64,000 nucleotides of DNA from Bacteroidia bacterium (GCA_021740845.1 JAIOYZ010000005.1:100237-164236); one strand, 5' to 3'; positions 35,397 to 42,451 are shown, counted from the stretch's first letter. Notes: a model not told the origin generated them from the letters alone. A program made the numbers and translations.

Positions 35397-36451
35397 AACC
35401 AAATTTCGACTTTGATAAATACAATATAGGTGTTGAGGATTTTAAAACCGAAGCTGAACAATTAATAAAGCAGGGAAATGATGCCAAAGAAAGTAAAGGA
35501 CTATTCACAGTTAAAACAGCCAGCCGTTGGATTGAACAAGCGAAAACCCGACCTATTCCGCAAATGCTTTTTGGTGAATTTTGGTTTGAGGGTGAACTAT
35601 GTATTTTGTTTGCCGACACTAATTTAGGCAAGTCAATTTTAGCTGTGCAAATTGGAAATAGTATCAGCAAGGGCGAACAGATACGGGGCTTTAAATTAGA
35701 AACATCAAAGCAACCGATTTTGTATTTTGATTTTGAATTAAGCGACAAACAATTTGAAAACCGATATTCAATAAAGTTTGAACAGCATTACAAATTTGAT
35801 AATAACTTTATTCGGGTTGAAATAAACCCCGATGCCACTATACCCGAAACACAAACCTTTGAGGATTACCTAAACCATTCATTGGAAAGAAGTATTACAG
35901 AAACAGGGGCAAAAGTTTTAATTATTGATAACCTTACTTACCTCAAAAATGAAACTGAAAAGGCTAAAGATGCTTTGCCCTTAATGAAACATTTGAAAGC
36001 ATTAAAAAACAAATACGAGCTTTCAATATTAGCACTTGCACATACACCAAAAAGAGACTTGTCAAAACCCATTACAAGAAACGATTTGCAAGGCAGCAAG
36101 ATGCTGATAAACTTTTGTGATAGTTCCTTTTCTATTGGGGAAAGTAATACAGATAAAAGTTTAAGATACATAAAACAGATTAAACAGCGGAATACAGAAC
36201 AAATTTATGATGCCGAAAATGTTTGTGTTTGTCAAATAGATAAGCCCTCTAATTTTTTATTGTTTGAGTTTGTGAATTTCGGCAAAGAATGGGAACATCT
36301 TAAACAACATACCGAAAAGGACAAAGAAAACCTGAATGAAAAAGTAATTGAACTTAACCAGCAAGGGCGAAGCCTTCGGGAAATAGGGACTGAATTAGGA
36401 ATTTCTCACATGAAAGTAAGCAGAATTTTAAAGGATTGTAACACGCTGTAA
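35387..36451 (+). CDS. RepA/RadA-like AAA-family ATPase (replicative helicase candidate)
   Basis: The product is 354 aa with a RecA-type core (about 45-275). Walker A is FADTNLGKSILA, Walker B is KVLIIDNLTYL and the sensor region is LSILALAHTPKRD followed by LQGSKMLINFCDS. This layout matches plasmid RepA-type hexameric helicases found in mobile elements with a partner primase. The C-terminal 30 residues form an HTH (SLREIGTELGISHMKVSRIL), possibly for origin recognition. The last codons overlap the first copies of the TGTAACA repeat cluster that separates it from the primase-like gene. Confidence 0.8.
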   Translation: MELKPNFDFDKYNIGVEDFKTEAEQLIKQGNDAKESKGLFTVKTASRWIEQAKTRPIPQMLFGEFWFEGELCILFADTNLGKSILAVQIGNSISKGEQIRGFKLETSKQPILYFDFELSDKQFENRYSIKFEQHYKFDNNFIRVEINPDATIPETQTFEDYLNHSLERSITETGAKVLIIDNLTYLKNETEKAKDALPLMKHLKALKNKYELSILALAHTPKRDLSKPITRNDLQGSKMLINFCDSSFSIGESNTDKSLRYIKQIKQRNTEQIYDAENVCVCQIDKPSNFLLFEFVNFGKEWEHLKQHTEKDKENLNEKVIELNQQGRSLREIGTELGISHMKVSRILKDCNTL

Positions 36452-36490
36452 CAACTGTAACACCCTGTTACAAGTGTTACACCTGTTACA
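36437..36490. repeat. Six phased 7-bp repeats (three TGTAACA, three TGTTACA): iteron-like cluster
   Basis: TGTAACA starts at 36437, 36447 and 36456, and its reverse complement TGTTACA at 36466, 36475 and 36484, with 9-10 bp between starts. The cluster is symmetric about 36464, overlaps the end of the ATPase gene and ends 3 bp before the AGGAG-like ribosome site of the primase-like gene. It could be a replication origin, an operator or a nested RNA hairpin. Confidence 0.75.
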
Positions 36491-36505
36491 CTAAAGGAGT
36501 AAAAA

Positions 36506-37771
36506 ATGATTGAACACCGTTTCATATTAGAACCTTACAAGGGAATGAACACTCGCTACCCTTGCCCTAGTTGCCAGCAAAAAGATAAAACCTATTCCCT
36601 TTATATTGATACGGAAACAGGCGAACACATACACCCCAACGTTGGCAGGTGCAACCGTGAAAGTAGTTGCGGATACCATTACACCCCGAAACAATATTTT
36701 CATGATAACAATATTTCATTTGATACACCACAGCCCAAAGCAATTAAACCCCGACTTGTCGCACCACAACCAAAGACTGTTTCATTTATTCCTGTTGAGG
36801 TATTTAAAGCAAGCCTGAAAGCAAATGAAACAAACCACTTTGTAAAGTTCCTTATTAACCAATTCGGGGTTGAGATTGCCAGCCAATTGGTAAGCCGTTA
36901 TTTTATTGCAACCTCAAAACATTGGAACGGTGCAACGGTATTTTGGCAAATAGATACACAGGGCAAAGTTAGAACTGGCAAAATTATGCTTTATAACCCC
37001 ACCATAGGCAAAAGAATAAAAGAACCGTTCAACCATATCAACTGGGTACATAAAGCCCTTAAGCAGCCTGAATTTGAGTTAAAGCAATGTTTGTTTGGCG
37101 AACACCTACTAATTGATAAAACAAAACCAGTTGCCATAGTTGAAAGCGAAAAAACGGCTGTAATTGCTAGTGTATATTTGCCCCAGTTTATTTGGGTTGC
37201 CGTTGGTAGCCTTACCAACCTGAACGTTGAAAAATGCAGCATATTAAAGGGGCGAATTGTTACACTTTTTCCCGACCTCAATGGGTTTGAAAAATGGAAA
37301 AGTAAGGCAAAGGAACTTTCACACCTTACAAATTTTACCGTTTCTGATTTATTGGAACGCAAAGCCACCGAAGCCGAAAAGGAACAAGGGTTTGACATAG
37401 CAGACTATTTGATAAAATACAATTTCAAAGATTTTGTCCAAGTTAAAACTAAATCTATACCCATTCCTTCCTTTCAAAAATTAAATAATGCTAACCTTAC
37501 TACACACCAAGAATCAGTTCACCATTTTATCCCAACAATTCCAAGCGAAAATCTAGTTCAAGGAAAATGGGAACTTGATATTTTCGAACTTAAAAAGTAC
37601 TTTGAAGAAATTGGAATACCAAACTACCCCATAAAACTGAATGATTGTTGTACAATAACCAATTGTTCCCTATTCATTGAAAGCCACTTTGAAACAATTA
37701 AATCAAACAATGGCAATAAAACTTTTCTACCATTTCTAACTAGACTAAAGAATTTGAAGGATAGACTTTGA
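36506..37771 (+). CDS. Primase-like protein with zinc finger and Toprim-like core (DUF6371 type)
   Basis: The product is 421 aa. The N-terminal zinc-binding module (about 18-55: YPCPSCQQKD, GRCNRESSCGYH) resembles the CHC2 finger of DnaG primases. A Toprim-like core (about 205-285) has the acidic residues of IVESEKTA and LFPDLNGFEKW. Together with the preceding ATPase it forms a likely helicase-primase pair for element replication. A perfect TTGTACAA palindrome lies near its 3' end (37648-37655). The C-terminal 100 residues are unassigned. Confidence 0.75.
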   Translation: MIEHRFILEPYKGMNTRYPCPSCQQKDKTYSLYIDTETGEHIHPNVGRCNRESSCGYHYTPKQYFHDNNISFDTPQPKAIKPRLVAPQPKTVSFIPVEVFKASLKANETNHFVKFLINQFGVEIASQLVSRYFIATSKHWNGATVFWQIDTQGKVRTGKIMLYNPTIGKRIKEPFNHINWVHKALKQPEFELKQCLFGEHLLIDKTKPVAIVESEKTAVIASVYLPQFIWVAVGSLTNLNVEKCSILKGRIVTLFPDLNGFEKWKSKAKELSHLTNFTVSDLLERKATEAEKEQGFDIADYLIKYNFKDFVQVKTKSIPIPSFQKLNNANLTTHQESVHHFIPTIPSENLVQGKWELDIFELKKYFEEIGIPNYPIKLNDCCTITNCSLFIESHFETIKSNNGNKTFLPFLTRLKNLKDRL

Positions 37772-37799
37772 ATACTTCTTTCATAATTAGAAAATTTAT

Positions 37800-37807
37800 T
37801 ATCTTTG
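37800..37807 (+). promoter_or_regulatory. Possible -7 element TATCTTTG ahead of the cargo genes
   Basis: TATCTTTG matches TAnnTTTG exactly, 72 bp upstream of the TPR gene and 29 bp past the primase stop. No well-spaced TTG was found, so the support is only the -7 box. Confidence 0.35.
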
Positions 37808-37878
37808 GTTCTAATTAAAAAAGTTAAAAAAAGTTACATAGCCAAAATCTTGACACGTTTTTAAAACCCTTTAAATAA

Positions 37879-38676
37879 ATGAAAACAATATTTTTTTTAC
37901 TCCTTTTATCACAATCTGTATTTGCCCAAAAAATAGAAAGTTCCTATATTGAAAAATATGGTGAAACTTCATATAACAATTTAATTGCAAATTTCAATAA
38001 ACTGAAAACAGACTCTTTACACTCATTATTAGAAAGCTTCCCAACGAGCATTTTATTAAAAAAGTCAGCATATGAAATTTCGCAGTCAGATAATAGTAAA
38101 GAAGAATATGATGAAATTGTTGTGGGAGCATTTATAACCTTTTCAATTATTTCTATTAGAAATAAAAAAGACATTAAACCTATAGATTACTATAATATTG
38201 CATGGGTGAGTGAAATTGTTGGTGAGTATGAATACGCTATAGTAAATTGCACAAAAGCATTAAACCTAAAAAATAATGAATCAACATATCCAAAACGTTT
38301 GATAGTTTATAATTTAAGAGGTCAATGTAAAATGAAACTTGAAGACTTTTATGGAGCTATTTTAGATTTTACCGAGTGCATAAATATACCAATAGATACA
38401 ACCACCAAATATTTTTGGGAAAATGAAAAACATACCTTCTATTTAGATAGAGGATTGTGTTTGGCTAATTTGAAAGATTATTTAGCAGCAATTAAAGATT
38501 TTGATAAGGCCATTGAATTAAATAAAAGAAAAAAGAAAGATGGTAGAGCTTATTATTATAGGGGTCTATCTCACATATACCTAGGAGAAAAGGTTGAAGG
38601 TTGCATAGATTTAAGTAAAGCTGGAGAATTAGGCATTTTGAAGTCCTATGAAGCAATAAAGGAGTTATGTCAATAA
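37879..38676 (+). CDS. Exported TPR protein, element cargo
   Basis: The product is 265 aa with a signal peptide (TIFFLLLLSQSVFAQ) followed by TPR-like repeats (about 105-255). The clearest units are YDIAWVSEIVGEYEYAIVN-like at about 110-130 (as read, YNIAWVSEIVGEYEYAIVN), FYLDRGLCLANLKDYLAAIK and RAYYYRGLSHIYLGEKVEG. It is a periplasmic or surface scaffold without catalytic residues. It stands about 100 bp beyond the replication genes with its own possible promoter, so it is cargo rather than core. It is not an obvious copy of the chromosomal TPR protein at 29.4 kb. Confidence 0.75.
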   Translation: MKTIFFLLLLSQSVFAQKIESSYIEKYGETSYNNLIANFNKLKTDSLHSLLESFPTSILLKKSAYEISQSDNSKEEYDEIVVGAFITFSIISIRNKKDIKPIDYYNIAWVSEIVGEYEYAIVNCTKALNLKNNESTYPKRLIVYNLRGQCKMKLEDFYGAILDFTECINIPIDTTTKYFWENEKHTFYLDRGLCLANLKDYLAAIKDFDKAIELNKRKKKDGRAYYYRGLSHIYLGEKVEGCIDLSKAGELGILKSYEAIKELCQ

Positions 38677-38835
38677 ATTTAAAATTGTTTTTATGTTCAT
38701 TTTCAACAATTTTTACTTTTTGAACAATAATTTGATAAACAATTCAAATTATTTTTATGTGAATAAGTGGTTACAGTTTTGGGCTCTTATATTTAAGATT
38801 GAAAAAAATAGGTACATAGATATAACGTTAATTAA

Positions 38836-39066
38836 ATGACAATACACGAAATTAAACATTTAGCAAGAGTACATTTTTTGCGTTACATTGATAACTTGAA
38901 AATTGAAAAAGGCCTTTCGGAATATCGAATTATTAAAAATGTTCAGAAGCATCAACCTAAAGTTCCGCGCAATATAATCACACTAATTCGAAACCATGAT
39001 AAACATATTTCTCTTGAGTTATGTGTACTTATAGGTCTTTCAAATGATTTCCCATTTATTGTATAA
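38836..39066 (+). CDS. Small basic protein, possible HTH regulator
   Basis: The product is 76 aa, basic and helical, containing YRIIKNVQKHQPKVPRNIITLIRNH and then HISLELCVLIGL. The spacing loosely resembles a Cro/XRE-type helix-turn-helix, but the match is weak. It is followed 8 bp later by the KTSC-domain gene, which suggests the two are co-transcribed. Function is not established. Confidence 0.5.
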   Translation: MTIHEIKHLARVHFLRYIDNLKIEKGLSEYRIIKNVQKHQPKVPRNIITLIRNHDKHISLELCVLIGLSNDFPFIV

Positions 39067-39074
39067 ATTACACA

Positions 39075-39440
39075 ATGAAAAAATTATTTTTTGTATTAAC
39101 CCTTTTAACTGCTATATTTTTTACAAATCCTATTATCGCGCAAAATTGCAATTACTTGCCCAAAAAATTCAATTCATATTCTCAGGCATTAAAAGAAGTA
39201 AGGAAAGCAGATTTTAAAATAAATGATTGGCAGAATACTTCTAGTAGTTCATGGATTAGAGGAGCATATTTTTATAGTTGTGATGGGTTGAAGGGTTATT
39301 TAATTATTGAATCAGACAATAAGAATTATATTCATGCAAATGTTCCTTTGAATGTTTGGAGGCAATTCAAACTGGCCAACTCTTTTGGGTCTTTCTATGC
39401 TAACAATATTAGAGGAAGATATCTCTTGCCGTTAAATTAA
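39075..39440 (+). CDS. Exported KTSC-domain protein, element cargo
   Basis: The product is 121 aa. It has a signal peptide (FFVLTLLTAIFFTNPIIAQ), then a central region with two cysteines (NCNYL and YSCDG). The C-terminus resembles a KTSC domain: IHANVPLNVWRQFKLANS, GSFYANNIRGRY. KTSC domains are about 60-residue modules first noted beside lysyl-tRNA synthetases and in phage or stand-alone proteins, with unknown function. An exported version is unusual in my knowledge. It is the last gene in the element, 305 bp before the right att core. Confidence 0.65.
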   Translation: MKKLFFVLTLLTAIFFTNPIIAQNCNYLPKKFNSYSQALKEVRKADFKINDWQNTSSSSWIRGAYFYSCDGLKGYLIIESDNKNYIHANVPLNVWRQFKLANSFGSFYANNIRGRYLLPLN

Positions 39441-39687
39441 TAAGTATGGTTTCTTTTTAATTTTCGAACCATCTATTTTGAATTATAATACCTTGGTGTA
39501 AGTGAGAACAATTACTACCCATTTAAATTGATTATTCCTAGCAAAAAAAACATCCGCCATACCAATTTGACCCACCACCCAATATTAAGTTTAATGTTTC
39601 ATTTTTGTTCAATTCTTCAAAATTCAAAATACCTTGCCAATTACATCCATTTTATATAATAAACAAGATAATAGATATTGTATTAAA

Positions 39688-39705
39688 TTGTACCCTATTT
39701 GTACC
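39688..39705 (+). repeat. Right TTGTACC pair near the element end
   Basis: TTGTACC occurs at 39688-39694 and 39699-39705, again 11 bp apart, 39 bp inside the att core. Aligned over 22 bp with the left pair (from 31847), 18 positions agree. These are candidate integrase arm sites. Confidence 0.55.
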
Positions 39706-39744
39706 TCAATTAGGATAAATACCTATTTTAAAGGGCAAGTTACT

Positions 39745-39762
39745 TTTTGTATTGGGAAGTAG
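39745..39762 (+). repeat. Right attachment site (attR core)
   Basis: TTTTGTATTGGGAAGTAG is a direct copy of the mnmE 3' end with one A-to-G change that keeps the glycine codon. It has no upstream coding sequence here, as expected for the far end of an integrated element. Confidence 0.85.
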
Positions 39763-39832
39763 TTTTGGGTTTTGGGTTTTGGGTTTTGGGTTTTGGGTTT
39801 TGGGTTTTGGGTTTTGGGTTTTTAGTTTTTAG
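39763..39832 (+). repeat. Heptanucleotide array (TTTTGGG)x8 plus two TTTTTAG variants
   Basis: Eight perfect TTTTGGG units occupy 39763-39818, followed by two TTTTTAG units. It starts at the base after the att core. The plus strand offers eight GGG runs with 4-base loops, a good G-quadruplex pattern, and the repeat is prone to slippage. Confidence 0.95.
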
Positions 39833-40286
39833 TTTTGCGTAACTTACTTGTGTAATGGTTGTAATCCCGCAAAATCAACTATAAATATTAGAATAAAACT
39901 GTAGAACCTTTTCCTAGCAAGGGTTTTCGTGTTTTTGTGGCATTTTACAATTTTCGATAATAATGGCATTTTGTACACTTATTGTTGCTCATATGTATCT
40001 CAATAATATTTAGCAACAAGTGAGCAACAAAATTGAAGAGTGAATTTAAAAAGCAGCTCTATGCAGCACCATTCTGCAACTTAAAGGAGAAGGGGAATAG
40101 GCCCGCTAGTAAGTGAAATATTAATATATCGATTCCCAGCTTTCTTAATAGATTACGTAGTAAATTTCATTCGATGTTAGCATTTTGCCCAAAACATAAT
40201 TTTCCTTAATGATAATTTATTAGGTGCTATAAAATCAAAATTGTTGGAACATAAAACACTCAACTTTTTTTTGTAAATTTGGTCCT

Positions 40287-40751
40287 ATGAAGCAACGAAT
40301 CTATATTGACACTTCTGTTTTTGGGGGGCATTTTGATGAAGAGTTTTCTGAACATACCATTCCCTTGTTCGACAGACTTAAGAATAACTAATTTACAATG
40401 TTGTTTTCAAGTGTAACTGAAGACGAATTATCAACAGCACCACAAAATGTGAGGGACCTTGTAAAAGGCATTAAGATTGACAATACAGAATTCCTAGAAA
40501 CTACATCCGAGGCTATTGACCTTGCTTCTGAATATATTTCGGAAAAGGTTGTTGGTCAAACTAGTTTTGCAGACTGTTTACATATTGCATTAGCCACCAT
40601 AAATCGTTAAGACTTTTTAGTAAGTTGGAATTTTAAACACATAGTAAACGTTCAAAGAATTAGAGGCTACAATTCAATTAATATTAAAAACGGGTACAAG
40701 CAATTAGAAATACGTTCACCAAGAGAATTTGAAAAATATGAAGACGACTGA
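40287..40751 (+). pseudogene. PIN-domain toxin remnant with two in-frame stops
   Basis: Reading from the ATG at 40287 gives MKQRIYIDTSVFGG, the usual PIN start with its first acidic residue. It continues in the same frame through a TAA at 40389-40391, then MLFSSVTEDEL ... GQTSFADCLHIALATI, a second TAA at 40608-40610, and LVSWNFKHIVN up to TGA at 40749. The whole 154-codon PIN ribonuclease is recognisable, including the ADCLH acid and the SWNFKH motif, so only two nonsense changes separate it from an intact toxin. It overlaps the following antitoxin-like gene by 14 bp. Sequencing error at both sites is less likely than decay. Confidence 0.82.
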
Positions 40752-40893
40752 GAAACAATTTGACGCTGTAAATTTCATGCGTCACCAAAGAGACAAATTG
40801 AGCGAAAAGTTATCAAAAATGACTAAATCAGAAATTTTAGAATACTTTAAAAATATCAAAACAGAAAAATCAGTTAGACCTTGTGCTAAGTAG
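40738..40893 (+). CDS. Small antitoxin-like protein paired with the broken PIN toxin
   Basis: The product is 51 aa, starting MKTTEKQFDAVNFMRHQRDKL inside the last codons of the PIN gene (14-bp overlap) and ending at TAG 40891-40893. Charged helical proteins of this size with F-D-A/S-V-x-F/M-M-R-x-x-R-D-K are the usual partner of this PIN type in Bacteroidota. The frame is intact, unlike the toxin. It may persist as a neutral remnant or as protection against related toxins. Confidence 0.6.
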   Translation: MKTTEKQFDAVNFMRHQRDKLSEKLSKMTKSEILEYFKNIKTEKSVRPCAK

Positions 40894-41030
40894 CTCTTTA
40901 CCTTTAGGAATTCGTGCCATTTTTGAAGTGAAAATTTAAATCTAGTGGTTTCTAGTGGTTCAAAACGCCTGAATCACTAGGTTCATTATCCCTCTAAAGT
41001 TACAGCCTAGTGGCTTTATTATTCTGATTT

Positions 41031-41795
41031 TCAAAACTTAATATATTTATTTACTTCAAATAACCTATGCTCATTCTGTTGAACATAGCCCAATTGATTG
41101 GTTAAAAGTCTTGTTTTACCAATTTTAAATTCGGGAGTATTGGTATGGTGATGGCCATATACCCAGCAATCTATGTTTGAGGATTCTATAAAGTCATGCA
41201 ATTCTGTCGCAAAAGCTTCATTTAATATACTGCCTTTGTATTGCTCTGGGTAGTTCAAATAAGTGGGGCAATGGTGGGTAAAAATGGCTAATTTCTTTTC
41301 CGTATTATTATTTATTTCGGTTTGAACCAAACTCAAACTCTCCCGATTTAGTTGATTGTAATTTTCTGCTGAAAAGCGAAAACCATTTTTTTTAATTACA
41401 TGAAAATCATTCAAGCTTCTTTCAATTTGCCATTGATTGCCCTCACTTATTTGGCTCCATAGGGTAGAAAAAATAAGCTTGGTGTTTTTATGAACCATAG
41501 CAATATTGTTTACTAAAAACACATTGCTACGTATTTTCTCATTTAGCACACTGCTTTTCTCAACTATATCAAAACGATAATATTCATGGTTACCTGGTAA
41601 CCAATAAGTAGTTTCAAAATTATCTGCCACATAACTAAAAAAATCCTTGTGTTTATCCATTACAGCAAAGGGCACAATATCACCGGCTAAAACCAATATC
41701 TCACCCACTGGAAGCAAAGGAAGCTGCTTTACGAACTCCTTGTTTGCAGGAAATTCTAAATGAAGGTCGGAGGCGTATTGGATATTAAGAGGCAT
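41031..41795 (-). CDS. Calcineurin-like metallophosphoesterase
   Basis: The product is 254 aa from the ATG at 41795 (a TTG 9 bp upstream is less likely). Metal-binding motifs are SDLHLEF near residue 9, LAGDIV near 35, LPGNHEYYRFD near 65, FTHHCPT near 170 and the GHHHTN motif near 215. The layout is that of small phosphoesterases acting on nucleotides or phosphoproteins, and the substrate is not evident. It stands alone. A copy of the dispersed repeat (41319-41328) encodes LVQTE inside it. Confidence 0.88.
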   Translation of the reverse strand: MPLNIQYASDLHLEFPANKEFVKQLPLLPVGEILVLAGDIVPFAVMDKHKDFFSYVADNFETTYWLPGNHEYYRFDIVEKSSVLNEKIRSNVFLVNNIAMVHKNTKLIFSTLWSQISEGNQWQIERSLNDFHVIKKNGFRFSAENYNQLNRESLSLVQTEINNNTEKKLAIFTHHCPTYLNYPEQYKGSILNEAFATELHDFIESSNIDCWVYGHHHTNTPEFKIGKTRLLTNQLGYVQQNEHRLFEVNKYIKF

Positions 41796-41825
41796 ATTAA
41801 ACAAAAATAAACTTTAATAGGCAAA

Positions 41826-42050
41826 CTATCCAAGTATTGCTTCCAGCTGATCCCGCCATATTACAAAACCTTTTCTTCCTTCTGAATAATCATGTTGAAT
41901 TCTGATAAAGTTTTTGGGTTTCGCATCGAGGAAGCTCTGCATTCCTTTTAAAGATATCATTCGAATATTAGAATCTATTTCTGAAATGGAAATTAACCTA
42001 AAATATGTTTTATCAGTCTGGTTTTGGAACCAAAAAACCAGCGTTATTAA
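41826..42050 (-). pseudogene. Possible gene remnant, about 70 codons without a start
   Basis: On the minus strand an open stretch ending in TAG (41826-41828) reads as plausible protein: TDKTYFRLISISEIDSN ... HDYSEGRKGFVIWRDQLEA. It begins near 42050 without an ATG and is preceded by stops in frame. The composition looks coding, so it may be the 3' end of a lost gene, but I do not recognise a family. Confidence 0.3.
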
Positions 42051-42451
42051 TTATCCTTTCATTTGAAGCAATTTGATTTCCTAAAACTGGCATTTTTATT
42101 TTTATTAAATCAAAATATACCTATTTGTAGGGAATCGCTTTTTTCAAAATTGGTCTAATTTTGAGGAAAGGATAATTATCGTCAATACTATTTTAGAAAT
42201 TGGTTCAAACCGAAATAAAAAAATAAAGGAATAACCGCAAAAAAGGCAAAATAAGTTTTGTTGCAAAATTGAAAAAAAAGTTAAAACATTATCTCTTTTA
42301 AAGCGTTGTTATGAGGTCGATTTTCCTTGTATGAACGAATGAACTTAAGTAAAAATACTTGAACAAATGGACCATTTCTCAATTTTTTCTTAATAAAAGA
42401 TATTCTCGAAATCGAAAAAAACTATAGACGTATATTTACAAACTACAAATT
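42051..42451. other. A/T-rich intergenic region before the beta-helix gene
   Basis: No gene is seen in these 401 bp. They contain one copy of the dispersed repeat (42202-42211) and, just before the ATG at 42452, TATATTTA (42431-42438), one mismatch from the TAnnTTTG -7 box. Confidence 0.5.
42202..42211. repeat. Intergenic copy of the dispersed repeat
   Basis: GGTTCAAACC within TTGGTTCAAACCGAA, 250 bp upstream of the beta-helix gene. Confidence 0.9.

Larger units (their letters stand above)
31705..39762 (+). mobile_element. Integrative element of about 8.06 kb inserted at the 3' end of mnmE
   Basis: The element is bounded by 18-bp direct repeats and starts with HTH and tyrosine-recombinase genes. 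It continues with an unknown gene, a second HTH gene, a RepA-like ATPase, a primase-like gene and cargo (TPR, small possible HTH, KTSC). All ten genes point the same way. I see no relaxase, type IV coupling or secretion gene, capsid or terminase. It resembles a satellite or non-autonomous integrative element with its own replication functions. The window-wide GGTTTGAACC repeat does not occur in it, consistent with foreign origin. Confidence 0.85.
39441..40286. other. Long gene-free stretch spanning the right element boundary
   Basis: There is no convincing gene in 846 bp. It contains the right TTGTACC pair (39688-39705), the att core (39745-39762), the TTTTGGG repeat array (39763-39832) and, further on, a 10-bp inverted repeat TTGTTGCTCA (39982-39991) / TGAGCAACAA (40021-40030). 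The part after 40030 shows nothing further and probably includes the promoter of the PIN-toxin remnant. Confidence 0.7.

Noticed and set aside
35177..35461. Reverse-strand reading frame over the small element gene and ATPase start
   Set aside because: It is antisense to two operon genes with good spacing and shows no domain. It is treated as a shadow frame.
36437..36490. CRISPR array
   Set aside because: Units are 7 bp with 2-3 bp between, half are inverted, and there are no cas genes. It fits an iteron or operator cluster better.
31705..39762. Element as a direct relative of SGI1
   Set aside because: Only the integration position is shared. The genes (Bacteroidota-type integrase, RepA-like ATPase, KTSC and TPR cargo) have nothing in common with SGI1, and there are no tra or resistance genes.
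31705..39762. Complete prophage
   Set aside because: No terminase, portal, capsid or tail genes, and the element is only about 8 kb.
39763..39832. CRISPR-like or telomere-like array
   Set aside because: The 7-bp units are contiguous with no spacers, and nothing else suggests a chromosome end. It is a simple-sequence repeat.
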